A stretch of DNA of 64,000 nt, taken from contig URUD01000008.1 in assembly GCA_900550935.1 (NCBI GenBank), positions 8,879-72,878 of the forward strand. The letters run 5' to 3'. This DNA is from an uncultured Roseburia sp. Lineage in GTDB: Bacteria; Bacillota; Clostridia; Lachnospirales; Lachnospiraceae. Below are positions 52,670 through 60,930 of this stretch, one piece after another (position 1 is the first letter of the stretch; every line of letters starts with the position of its first letter). The notes beneath the pieces were generated by a model, which was not told where the DNA came from, ran no database searches, and worked only from the letters and a program-made list of their open reading frames with translations. The position numbers and the translations under genes are program-made.

Positions 52670-53413
52670 CTAATAGCCATAGATTTCATAAATCTCATCC
52701 GTATACACACCCGGTTCCTTGTATACGATCAACGGTTTCTCCACGGTAATCCTTGATCTTCCTCCACGCATCCCTTCGATCAGCACCATATTTGGCTCTT
52801 TATCCACATAGGGGTAAACGAGCTGCATCCGCTTCGGTTCGATCCGGTACTGAACCATCAGACTGAAGATCTCTGCCAGCCGGAACGGTCTGTGCACCAT
52901 ATAAAACCTGCCTCCCGGTGTCAGCAGTCTGGCACTCTCACGCAGCACGTCATCTAGCGTACAGCAGACCTCATGCCTTGCGATCGCTTTCGCTTCATTG
53001 GCTGAACTGTGCCCATGATTTCCGATCATATAGGGCGGATTGGTGGTAATGATATCAAAAGAAGATGCTCCAAAAAGGCTGGAAGCATCTTTGATATCCC
53101 CTGTAACAATCTTTATTTTATCTTCTAAGTGATTATATCTGACACTGCGGCGTGCCATATCCGCACTTTCCGGCTGTATCTCAAGTGCGGTAAAATCCTC
53201 GCTTTCCGTCTTGGCTTCCATCAAAATCGGAATAATGCCGGTTCCTGTCCCAAGATCCAACACCCGCTCCCCGGCTTTTGCCTTCGCAAATCCGGAAAGC
53301 AAAACTGCATCCATTCCAAAACAGAACCGTTTCGGATCCTGAATGATGTAATATCCGTTTCGGTGCAATTCATCCAGACGCTCATGCTCGTGTACCAGAT
53401 TACTTTCCTTCAT
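52670..53413 (-). CDS. trmN6: tRNA1(Val) (adenine(37)-N6)-methyltransferase
   Basis: SAM-dependent methylase, 247 residues. Rossmann motif VLDLGTGTGIIPILMEAK and catalytic NPPY in IITTNPPYMIGN are present. The start is ATG at 53413 (a TTG precedes it directly); both lie within the end of the upstream YaaT gene, whose GGAGGAAAG serves as the ribosome site. Position beside lgt and YaaT is common in Lachnospiraceae. Confidence 0.93.
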   Translation of the reverse strand: MKESNLVHEHERLDELHRNGYYIIQDPKRFCFGMDAVLLSGFAKAKAGERVLDLGTGTGIIPILMEAKTESEDFTALEIQPESADMARRSVRYNHLEDKIKIVTGDIKDASSLFGASSFDIITTNPPYMIGNHGHSSANEAKAIARHEVCCTLDDVLRESARLLTPGGRFYMVHRPFRLAEIFSLMVQYRIEPKRMQLVYPYVDKEPNMVLIEGMRGGRSRITVEKPLIVYKEPGVYTDEIYEIYGY

Positions 53414-54311
53414 CAATCTTGGACTTTCCTCCCTTGTCCTCCAATGCGGACAGTTCCTTTAATTCCTCCGGGGTCAGTTTCACACGTTCTTTTCTGCGGC
53501 GCGGTTTAAATTTTAACTGCTCCACTTTATACTCGTGCAATTCTTTTTCATCCTCTACTTCTACCAGAACTTTGACCAGCTGACGAAGTACGTTGACGGA
53601 AGATACCTCTCCCCTAAATCCATCATCTGTCGTCACGAAGTCGCCCACATTCGGAAGCCGGCTATTTAAATACTCATATGTCTCCTCTTCATTTTTCAAA
53701 CAGCACATCAGTCTGCCGCATACACCTGAGATCTTGGTCGGGTTTAAGGATAAGTTCTGCTCTTTTGCCATCTTGATGGAAACCGGAGCAAACTCGGACA
53801 GATAGCTGTGACAGCATAACTCCCTTCCGCAGATACCAACTCCTCCTAAGATCTTGGTCTCATCTCTGACACCGATCTGTCTTAACTCGATCCTGGTGCG
53901 AAATACGGCTGCCAGATCCTTTACCAGCTCACGGAAATCAATCCTTCCGTCTGCCGTAAAGTAAAAGAGCAGCTTGTTATTGTCAAAGGTGTACTCTGCC
54001 TCTACCAATTTCATATCCAGCTTGTGTTTTGCAATCTTCTCCAAACAGATCTGAAATGCCTCTTTTTCTTTTTCGCGGTTCTTTACCACAACGCGCTCAT
54101 CTGCATCGGTTGCAATACGGATAACCGGTTTTAACGGCTGTATCACGGTATCCTCCGGGACTTCACGCGGTGCGATCATAACCGTTCCCATCTCCACCCC
54201 ACGGGCAGTCTCTACAATGACATGATTTCCCGTCTCAAGGTCTAATGTTCCCGGTCCAAAATAATATATTTTTCCTGCATTCCGAAACCGGACGCCTACT
54301 ACTTTTACCAT
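53400..54311 (-). CDS. yaaT: PSP1/YaaT (RicT) family protein
   Basis: A 303-residue protein of the PSP1 family (RicT/YaaT). With RicA and RicF, RicT forms an Fe-S complex that stimulates RNase Y processing and, in Bacillus, sporulation, competence and biofilm entry. Motifs: GKIYYFGPGTLDL, VIVETARGVEMG, ETKILGGVGICGRELCCHSYL, GRLMCCL with the CC pairs that hold iron-sulfur. It lies next to holB and yaaR as in the Bacillus holB-yaaT region. Confidence 0.94.
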   Translation of the reverse strand: MVKVVGVRFRNAGKIYYFGPGTLDLETGNHVIVETARGVEMGTVMIAPREVPEDTVIQPLKPVIRIATDADERVVVKNREKEKEAFQICLEKIAKHKLDMKLVEAEYTFDNNKLLFYFTADGRIDFRELVKDLAAVFRTRIELRQIGVRDETKILGGVGICGRELCCHSYLSEFAPVSIKMAKEQNLSLNPTKISGVCGRLMCCLKNEEETYEYLNSRLPNVGDFVTTDDGFRGEVSSVNVLRQLVKVLVEVEDEKELHEYKVEQLKFKPRRRKERVKLTPEELKELSALEDKGGKSKIDEGK

Positions 54312-54312
54312 T

Positions 54313-55299
54313 CTAGTTCTCCTTTATCGTCAACAGCAACAGTTCTATGACAAGGTCAAAATTCACATTGGCATTCAGTCGGATCTGTGCCTTGGAAAGT
54401 GCCTCTAAGATCGTCTCAATGCCACTGTAAGAACTCTGTTCTGCCTGCCTTTTTATATCATAAACCTCATCTTTGAAAATGAGTTTATTTACATCTTTGG
54501 TTGCTTTATAATACAGTACATCCCGGTACCAGATCATCATCAGGTCAAAATAATCGTTGATATCCAGCTTGTACTCGCTGATCTGTTTGACTGCTTCTGT
54601 CATCTCATACAGATCGATATCATGCAGACGCTTTAAAAGCTGAAGTGCGGATGCTTTTAACTCGTTGAAGTTATCGGAAGAGGCCAACATGATCGCCTTT
54701 CCGACATTACCCTGTGCAAATGCGGTGCAGACATCTGCCTGATAATCCGGTATCTGATAATGGCTCATCAGATATTTTTTAATCTTTTCATCCGGTACCG
54801 CCTTGATATTTAAGGTCACGCAGCGCGACAATATCGTTGGCAGAAACAGGTCTGCATTGGTCGTGAGTAACAGGATAATGGCATATGCAGGTGGCTCCTC
54901 GATCGTTTTTAACAGGGCATTCTGTGCCTGCACATTCATTTTTTCTGCTTCGTCTACAATGTATATCTTATATTTGCTGCTGTATGGCTTGATCACAATG
55001 TCATTATTTAACTGCGTACGAATATCATCTACAGATATCGTGTTTGGTTTTTCATGCCGTACATAAAGAATATCCGGCTGGTTTCTTCCTGCCGCCTGCT
55101 TGCAGGAATGACACTCCATGCAAGGCTCATTTCCGCCGCGCTCACACTGCAACGCTGCCGCAAATGCCTCTGCCAGCATCATCTTACCCGATTTATCCGG
55201 TCCGTTTATAATGTATGCGTGTGATACTTTATCCATGGTAATGGCATTCTGCAGGTGTTCTATGATCTGTTCATGCCCGATAATGTCTTTAAATCCTGC
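54313..55299 (-). CDS. holB: DNA polymerase III delta' subunit
   Basis: Clamp-loader subunit, 328 residues. N-terminal FKDIIGHEQIIEHLQNAI, Walker-like GPDKSGKMMLAEAFA, four zinc cysteines in CERGGNEPCMECHSC, IYIVDEAEKMNVQAQNALLKTIEEPP and the sensor LLLTTNADLFLPTILSRC. ATG at 55299 follows GAGGAAGAAT. Operon with yaaR and yaaT. Confidence 0.96.
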   Translation of the reverse strand, partial: AGFKDIIGHEQIIEHLQNAITMDKVSHAYIINGPDKSGKMMLAEAFAAALQCERGGNEPCMECHSCKQAAGRNQPDILYVRHEKPNTISVDDIRTQLNNDIVIKPYSSKYKIYIVDEAEKMNVQAQNALLKTIEEPPAYAIILLLTTNADLFLPTILSRCVTLNIKAVPDEKIKKYLMSHYQIPDYQADVCTAFAQGNVGKAIMLASSDNFNELKASALQLLKRLHDIDLYEMTEAVKQISEYKLDINDYFDLMMIWYRDVLYYKATKDVNKLIFKDEVYDIKRQAEQSSYSGIETILEALSKAQIRLNANVNFDLVIELLLLTIKEN

Positions 55300-55345
55300 C
55301 ATATTCTTCCTCATTCCTGCGCCACATGTATGCGCCACTCATTTT

Positions 55346-55786
55346 TCAGGTAAATATATCCAACAATAATCCCCGGATCTCCCCGATCTTATTTAAGATG
55401 GTGATGTGATCCTTTTCGTCTTTTACCAGCTCCTGTGCCAGTTCGTCCAGATTGGCGTCAATCAGTTTGATGATACCGTAGACTCTGTGACGTCCTTTCC
55501 GGTCCAGGAAATTCTCTCTGGAAAATTTGTGGGAGCGGAATACGACTTCATTCATAAACTCACGGATCAGTTCTCTGTATTTACGCATATCCCGGATGTC
55601 CATATGTCTGGCAATCCGGTCTCCCTGTGCCGTGATATCAACCAGCATGCTGTCTATCTTCTGCTGTAACTCCGCATCTGTGATCGCGCTGGCAAGTGTA
55701 AACTTAAAGCTGCCATCCCCCTGTTCTACCTGACTGGTATCCGGCACCTGTGTGATTTCCGCTATATTGTTTACCTTAATATCCAA
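55346..55786 (-). CDS. yaaR: DUF327/YaaR family protein
   Basis: A 146-residue helical protein (DUF327). The signature is seen in MLVDITAQGDRIARHMDIRDMRKYRELIREFMNEV and RKGRHRVYGIIKLID. Function unknown, but its place beside holB and yaaT is conserved in Firmicutes. Confidence 0.9.
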   Translation of the reverse strand: MDIKVNNIAEITQVPDTSQVEQGDGSFKFTLASAITDAELQQKIDSMLVDITAQGDRIARHMDIRDMRKYRELIREFMNEVVFRSHKFSRENFLDRKGRHRVYGIIKLIDANLDELAQELVKDEKDHITILNKIGEIRGLLLDIFT

Positions 55787-55814
55787 TCGCCTGCACCCTC
55801 TTTCTCCGGTATCT

Positions 55815-56405
55815 TTACCCCTGTTGCTCTTTTATATAGGAAACGATCTCTTTCTCTACTCCTTCTAACGAGTCATTGACAAATCGTCTCGTAATCTGTG
55901 CTTCTTTTAATTTCTCTTCGGAAAAATCTGCTGCATCTGCCAGAAAACGTCTGCACATCTCTTCGTACTTTGGTGTAACCTGCTGCCGCTCTCTTGCGAT
56001 TGCACGCTCTAATCTCTCTCCGTCCTCTACTTCTATATATATCGGAACGACATTCTCTTTTCCGTAGTATTCACGCAGTTTCAGATACTGCTCCACGGTA
56101 CTGGTCACAATGGAACTCTCTTTTCCAAAATCGACCTGCCCGTCATCCACGGTAAAGTATTTCCAGACACCATAAATGGTATGGTATGCCCGCAGCTCAA
56201 TGACCTTTCCTGCTGCTTCTAATTCCTCTGCCCTTTTGTCATCACAAAAGAAATATTCCACGCCATCCTGCTCTCCTGCCCGCATCGGCCTGGTCGTATA
56301 AGTCACGATCTTTTTTAGTTTAAGTTCTTTCTGCTCCAATAAAAAGCGGTAGATCGTGTCTTTTCCGGTAGAGCTTTTTCCTATGATACAAAAAATTTTT
56401 CCCAT
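55815..56405 (-). CDS. Guanylate kinase-like protein
   Basis: A 196-residue P-loop kinase of the guanylate kinase family: GKIFCIIGKSSTGKDTIYRFLL (P-loop GKSSTGKD), YTTRPMRAGEQDGVEYFFCDD and the GMP-binding region that follows. The P-loop is somewhat divergent from canonical Gmk (GPSGAGKxT), so a paralogue rather than the essential enzyme is possible. It lies between yaaR and a PLP decarboxylase gene. Confidence 0.8.
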   Translation of the reverse strand: MGKIFCIIGKSSTGKDTIYRFLLEQKELKLKKIVTYTTRPMRAGEQDGVEYFFCDDKRAEELEAAGKVIELRAYHTIYGVWKYFTVDDGQVDFGKESSIVTSTVEQYLKLREYYGKENVVPIYIEVEDGERLERAIARERQQVTPKYEEMCRRFLADAADFSEEKLKEAQITRRFVNDSLEGVEKEIVSYIKEQQG

Positions 56406-56445
56406 ATTTTATCACACTTTTGCCTTTATCAGTATAATATAGTCT

Positions 56446-57876
56446 TTAAAAATATACAATGTTTATCCTGCCGGAAGATAAATTTGCCATTCCAAGGGTA
56501 AACAGTCCCATATCCTGACATCGTCTGATCTGATCCAGTAAATTCTCTGTGATCACTTCCCCCGGAACGATCAATGGAATTCCCGGTGGATATAAATAAA
56601 TGTATTCTGCAGATACTGCTCCTGCTGCCTCCTCAAATGCCACTTCTTTTGCAGGCAGGTTCCACGCCTCGCCAATCTCCATCTGCTTCGTCTGCTTCTG
56701 ATAGGTTTCCTCAATAAAATGATGCAGATTTTGTGTTTCTTTTTGCCGCTTATAATCTTTATCCAGTGCAAAAAGTGCCTTTTTTAAACGTACCAGTCCT
56801 TCCTCGGTATCCATCAGACTCGTCATTGCAAGAACGTAATCTCCCGATGCCATCTCCATCTGAAGCTGAAAGTCCTGTAACAGTTTCTGATGCAGTTCCT
56901 CCCCGGTCAATCCCGATGTCCCTGCAAAAATGACGATCTTGGAGTCATCCCAGCTGGCTGCATCCGTCTCGCTTAAGTCCTCTCTCTGCATCACATGGAG
57001 ATGTTTTAATCCCCGCACGCTCTGATAAAACGCATCGAGCTTTTTTCGATAAGATAAAAATAACGCATCTCCCTGTTCTTTTACCATACGGACACAGGCA
57101 TCCATCCCTGCCATAAAAAGATAGGACGGCGAACTTGTCTCATAAATGCCGAGGTATTTTTTTACCTCCGCACTGCTGATGCGGTCGGAACACAGATGAA
57201 GAAGTGCTGTCTGCGTAAAAGATGGAAGTGTCTTGTGCAGACTCATAATTACGGCATCCGCGCCCTGCCTTACGGCATTTTCCGGGAATCCCGCACCAAA
57301 TCCAAAATGCGCTCCGTGCGCTTCGTCTACAATCAGGGCTGCACCATGGCGGTGTGCCACAGTAGAGATCTTTCCAATATCCGAACCGATCCCCTCGTAG
57401 GTCGGGGACGTCAGGATGACTGTTTTTATCGTGGGATCCTGCGATAATGCCTCTTCTACCTGCTCCGCCGTGATCTGTCCCATGATCCCGTTTTCTGTAA
57501 TGACCGGATAGAGATAGTTTGCCGACAACTCTCTTAAAAACAGTGCGTGGTAGACTGCCTTGTGACAGTTTCTTGCAACAAGTACCGTCTCCCCGCGCTT
57601 TGCAGCTGCACTGATCGCGGCAAGCAGACCACAGGTGCTTCCATTTATCAGATAGAAACATTCTCTGGAACCATACAGCTCTGCCGCACGCTCCTGCGCC
57701 TCTTTTAAGATGCCCTCTGCATGGTGCAGATTATCAAATCCATCTATCTCTGTGATATCGATCGCGTATGGGTTGGGAAAATGTAGCGACTGCCTTTTGT
57801 GTCCCGGCATATGAAACGGATAGACATCCGTCTTCTGATAATTTTCTAATGTTTCGAGTAAATCTTTTTCTTTCAT
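56446..57876 (-). CDS. Orn/Lys/Arg decarboxylase-family PLP enzyme
   Basis: A 476-residue fold-type I PLP enzyme related to arginine/lysine decarboxylases (YaaO/SpeA type). Motifs: YPFHMPGHKRQ, FYLINGSTCGLLAAI, VDEAHGAHFGFG and the PLP lysine in VIMSLHKTLPSFTQTALLH, with a C-terminal YPPGIPLIVPGE. Substrate (arginine, lysine or ornithine) is not readable. It would supply polyamines such as agmatine or cadaverine. It is downstream of nothing on the minus strand, so it opens the operon running to lgt. Confidence 0.92.
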   Translation of the reverse strand: MKEKDLLETLENYQKTDVYPFHMPGHKRQSLHFPNPYAIDITEIDGFDNLHHAEGILKEAQERAAELYGSRECFYLINGSTCGLLAAISAAAKRGETVLVARNCHKAVYHALFLRELSANYLYPVITENGIMGQITAEQVEEALSQDPTIKTVILTSPTYEGIGSDIGKISTVAHRHGAALIVDEAHGAHFGFGAGFPENAVRQGADAVIMSLHKTLPSFTQTALLHLCSDRISSAEVKKYLGIYETSSPSYLFMAGMDACVRMVKEQGDALFLSYRKKLDAFYQSVRGLKHLHVMQREDLSETDAASWDDSKIVIFAGTSGLTGEELHQKLLQDFQLQMEMASGDYVLAMTSLMDTEEGLVRLKKALFALDKDYKRQKETQNLHHFIEETYQKQTKQMEIGEAWNLPAKEVAFEEAAGAVSAEYIYLYPPGIPLIVPGEVITENLLDQIRRCQDMGLFTLGMANLSSGRINIVYF

Positions 57877-57930
57877 GCTCTTATTTTAACATTTCAAACC
57901 ATTCTTCGCAATTACCACAAAAAGTTTGCA

Positions 57931-57959
57931 TTGGAATTTCGCATGGGAAATGCTATAAT
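57931..57959 (+). promoter_or_regulatory. Candidate promoter of the MobA-like gene
   Basis: TTGGAA (57931-57936), 17-base spacer, TGC-TATAAT (57954-57959). The leader also holds a small TGCCC/GGGCA hairpin at about 57993-58008. Confidence 0.7.
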
Positions 57960-58023
57960 CAAAAGCATGTTTACACGGAACTATTATTGAAATGCCCCAA
58001 AAATGGGCAAGAACGGAGATTTT

Positions 58024-58629
58024 ATGAAATACGCACTTGTCATTCTCTGTGGTGGCAACAGCTCCCACATGGGGACCGATAAAGCACTGCTTCCATTTGG
58101 CGATACCTGCCTGCTGGAATATCTGGTGACAAAGTTTCAACCATATTTTTCTACGATCTATCTCTCGGTAAAACGAAAAGGCGATTATGTGCATCTGTCA
58201 CTCCCTGTCACGGAGATTGCCGATATCTACCCAAACGCCGGCCCTATGTCCGGTATTTTTTCCGGGCTCTCGATGATGGATGAAGATGCTGCCTTTTTTA
58301 TGTCGATGGACACGCCTTTTTTAGAGCCGGAGATCGGGATCGCACTTTTAGATCACTTAAACGATGCCGACATCTGTGCCATTGAGGGGGAGGAAGCTTA
58401 TCCGGACACTTCGACCGGTGCCTATTCCAAGAACTGTATCACAACCGTCGGGAAATGTCTGCTCTTACACCGTCTGACCTTTGAGGGGCTGAAAGAACAG
58501 GTCACTACCGCTTATCTTTCCAAAGAAGACCTGCTCTCCTGCACCGACACTCCGCTTGATGCACAGTTTTTCCATATGCAGACGAGAAAGGACTACTATC
58601 AGGCACTAAAACGTCTGAATCTGATTTAG
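58024..58629 (+). CDS. Molybdenum cofactor guanylyltransferase-like protein
   Basis: A 201-residue MobA-like NTP transferase. The signature LCGGNSSHMGTDKALLPF is a variant of the usual LAGGxSxRMGxDKAL, and FFMSMDTPFLEP carries the metal-binding Asp. It would attach GMP to molybdopterin. The start at 58024 follows CGGAGA. A moaA gene lies at the window edge, so cofactor synthesis is plausible. Confidence 0.85.
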   Translation: MKYALVILCGGNSSHMGTDKALLPFGDTCLLEYLVTKFQPYFSTIYLSVKRKGDYVHLSLPVTEIADIYPNAGPMSGIFSGLSMMDEDAAFFMSMDTPFLEPEIGIALLDHLNDADICAIEGEEAYPDTSTGAYSKNCITTVGKCLLLHRLTFEGLKEQVTTAYLSKEDLLSCTDTPLDAQFFHMQTRKDYYQALKRLNLI

Positions 58630-58636
58630 CTTGTCT

Positions 58637-59551
58637 TTAATCCAGATAACGCCCCAGTTCCGGCATCCAATCCCCGAAGAACACCTCATCTTTGCAGATT
58701 GCCTGCCAGATCGGAGCTAAAAACTGACTCAGTTTATCCACAACCTCCTGCCAGTTTGGAGTGGTTTTTCCACCATGGCGGAGGTATTTTTTCCACTTTT
58801 TTTCCATATAGGAATATTTCCGATAGGATTCCAGTTCCTTGAAGCGTTCTTCCTCCGGCAAAATATGTGCCTTTTCACATTCCTCGACCAGAAGTTCTCT
58901 CATGTGACGGCCGTTTAACGGTGCCTGCATCAGGATCTCATAACAATGCAGATAGCTTCCCATATCCGGAATCAGCTCCATCTGTTTTAGGATTGTTCCG
59001 ATCTGCTCTGCCAGAAACAGCTCCGTCGGGTATTGTAAATAGGTAATTTCCCGCTCCGAAACAAAAAGCACCACGGTTTTCTGCTCGGGTGGAACACTCT
59101 CTGCTTCCCCAAGTTCTGTGATTCTGATCCGTAATGGTACGATCATCTCTTCAAATTCACCGGTAATCTCATACTCCACGCCGTTTTCTTTTAATATTGC
59201 TTTTCCCTTCCATTTGATGTTTGGTGTTTTTTCCTTATTTAAGAACGCCAACAACATCATGTATGCCAGTTTAAGTGAGATTTTCTGTCCCGGTTTCATC
59301 TTGCCGCTTTTTATGGTCTGCTCTTCTGTAAGGTAGACAAAATCCAGAAACAGCGCCTCATCTTTATCCTGTTTCTGTTTCCGTTCTAAAATCTGTGGAT
59401 TTTTCAGCCACAAATGACCGGCATATTCGGAATCGGAAATCAGCCACAGTAACTCTTCCAAAAGGTATTCTGCCAGCAGATTGGGAAATGCGACCTGCTC
59501 TGCTTCACTTTTTTCCTTTAATTTTGCCTTTGTCATTTCTACTTCTTCCAT
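58637..59551 (-). CDS. AbiEii-like protein lacking the nucleotidyltransferase motif
   Basis: A 304-residue protein directly behind an AbiEi-type gene, one base after its stop. Its middle and C-terminal parts resemble AbiEii toxins (IVPLRIRITEL and TYLQYPTELFLAEQIGTILKQ versus the family YPLETIIAEKLEAI). Where the toxin carries the G[GS]-x-D-x-D site the sequence reads LWLKNPQILERKQKQDKDEALFLDF in shorter pieces: GG is NP and the aspartate pair is reduced, so catalysis is unlikely. ATG at 59536 is an alternative start. Possibly a domesticated or regulatory descendant. Confidence 0.55.
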   Translation of the reverse strand: MEEVEMTKAKLKEKSEAEQVAFPNLLAEYLLEELLWLISDSEYAGHLWLKNPQILERKQKQDKDEALFLDFVYLTEEQTIKSGKMKPGQKISLKLAYMMLLAFLNKEKTPNIKWKGKAILKENGVEYEITGEFEEMIVPLRIRITELGEAESVPPEQKTVVLFVSEREITYLQYPTELFLAEQIGTILKQMELIPDMGSYLHCYEILMQAPLNGRHMRELLVEECEKAHILPEEERFKELESYRKYSYMEKKWKKYLRHGGKTTPNWQEVVDKLSQFLAPIWQAICKDEVFFGDWMPELGRYLD

Positions 59552-59552
59552 A

Positions 59553-60182
59553 TTAAAGCCATACTCCTATCACTGACTGTACTTTTTTTACCACTTTTCG
59601 CTCTTTTGCGTACTTCATCAAACGGGCAACGTCCTTTTCCTCATCCTTAATATAGGAAAGCAGTCCTTCTTTAAACAGTTCCCTCTCCATCTTTTCTTCA
59701 TATTTTAAACACTCACAGATCAGACGTTCCTTGTCAAATATATTCATCTGTGCGCCGCCAAACGCGACCTGCTCCACGCCAAAGGTCAATGTCTCCGGTT
59801 CTGCATAAAACGGCACAACCTTTGGAAAATCCAACTTGAATCTGGATTTGGAGGTGTTTTTATCCACAGCGATCTTGTATCCATAGGGTTTTCTCGTAAT
59901 ATAACCGTACACATAGAGCGCACTCTCAAGGCTTAAAACCGCATCCGGAAACAATTTTGCGATCAACTCATCCTCCGAAAAATCACTGATGCGAACCGTA
60001 TAATATCCGTTCTTGATTCTAAGCAGATCGCCACGTTCCACAAAATCAAGGATCCTGCGATAATCAATCCCCAGCTCATTTAACTGGCTCTTTTTCACAA
60101 TGCCCCCATTGTTATAAATAAATTCCTTGACGCGGTCTAAGATCAGTTCCCGCTTTTCATTGATGACATAAGAATCTGACAT
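59553..60182 (-). CDS. AbiEi-family antitoxin-like protein
   Basis: A 209-residue protein with an N-terminal winged helix (VKKSQLNELGIDYRRILDFVERGDLLRIKNGYYTV), typical of AbiEi/type IV antitoxins and related transcription factors, and a C-terminal domain with LSLESALYVYGYI. It would bind the promoter of its own operon. ATG at 60182 follows GGTGGGGAGT; the upstream GTG at 60191 is less likely. It precedes the AbiEii-like gene. Confidence 0.8.
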   Translation of the reverse strand: MSDSYVINEKRELILDRVKEFIYNNGGIVKKSQLNELGIDYRRILDFVERGDLLRIKNGYYTVRISDFSEDELIAKLFPDAVLSLESALYVYGYITRKPYGYKIAVDKNTSKSRFKLDFPKVVPFYAEPETLTFGVEQVAFGGAQMNIFDKERLICECLKYEEKMERELFKEGLLSYIKDEEKDVARLMKYAKERKVVKKVQSVIGVWL

Positions 60183-60379
60183 ACTCCCCACCCATTTCCT
60201 TTCTCCTTTTATTGTATAATTCTTCCGCTCTTACTACATTTTGTGGTATTTATTTATAACTAAAATATAGTCCATTCGTCACAGGTTGTCAACGACATTG
60301 TTGATTTCCCCGCCCTTTTATTTTAAAATAGAATCATCTATTTAAGAGCGAGAATATTTGCATCGGAAAGGAGTTTCTT

Positions 60380-60895
60380 ATGGATTATGCGAACACCGCT
60401 TCCCGGAAAAACCCATCCAGAGAAACCTGTGAGGGAATTATCCGCCGGATCTTAATGACTGAAATTTTAGAAAACGGAAAAAACGAACATTTCCGAACCG
60501 CTGCCGATTTTATGTCGTACTTCGAATCACTTTACCCTGCTTCCGATGCGTTGACAAAGCAGGTGCAACGCGCAGTGAAATCCCTCGATATGCCAAAAAA
60601 TGAACAGGGGTATTTCATTCCCAATAAAACGAACGAGCAATTTTCCCACGAAAGAGAACTGACCTCGCTGCTTCAAAAAGCGGATGCGTCTGTTATCTCT
60701 CTTGAGGAATACGAAACCGTATTTTTAAAAGCTGACACATCAATCTGTTCTTACCTCATTCATGTGATCAGTACTTCTCCTGTTTTTGATGGCAAATTTT
60801 TGACGATTCAGCAGACTTCACACGGGCTTCTCTTCTATACGAAGAACCGCTCGCAACTTGAAATCCTTTTAGACAGCCTGATCAAAGGACGTTAA
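60380..60895 (+). CDS. ArgR-like protein (divergent)
   Basis: A 171-residue protein with the layout of arginine repressors: an N-terminal winged-helix-like half (EGIIRRILMTEILENG to AVKSLDMPKNEQGYFIP) and a C-terminal half ending FDGKFLTIQQTSHGLLFYT, comparable with the ArgR oligomerisation/arginine domain (FDEIIGTICGDDTCLIIC). The GTICGDDT arginine-binding motif is not conserved, so it may bind another ligand or none. Start ATG follows GGAAAGGAGTTTCTT; its own terminator follows. Confidence 0.45.
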   Translation: MDYANTASRKNPSRETCEGIIRRILMTEILENGKNEHFRTAADFMSYFESLYPASDALTKQVQRAVKSLDMPKNEQGYFIPNKTNEQFSHERELTSLLQKADASVISLEEYETVFLKADTSICSYLIHVISTSPVFDGKFLTIQQTSHGLLFYTKNRSQLEILLDSLIKGR

Positions 60896-60930
60896 AATAC
60901 CACGGACCAAAATGGCCCGTGGTATTTTTT
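60894..60930. terminator. Terminator after the ArgR-like gene
   Basis: AAAATACCACGG / CCGTGGTATTTTTT stem with an 11-base loop, convergent between this gene and the carboxypeptidase gene, and usable in both directions. Confidence 0.9.

Noticed and set aside
57993..58008. A molybdenum-cofactor riboswitch before the MobA-like gene
   Set aside because: The leader holds only a five-base stem and is far too short for the Moco riboswitch.
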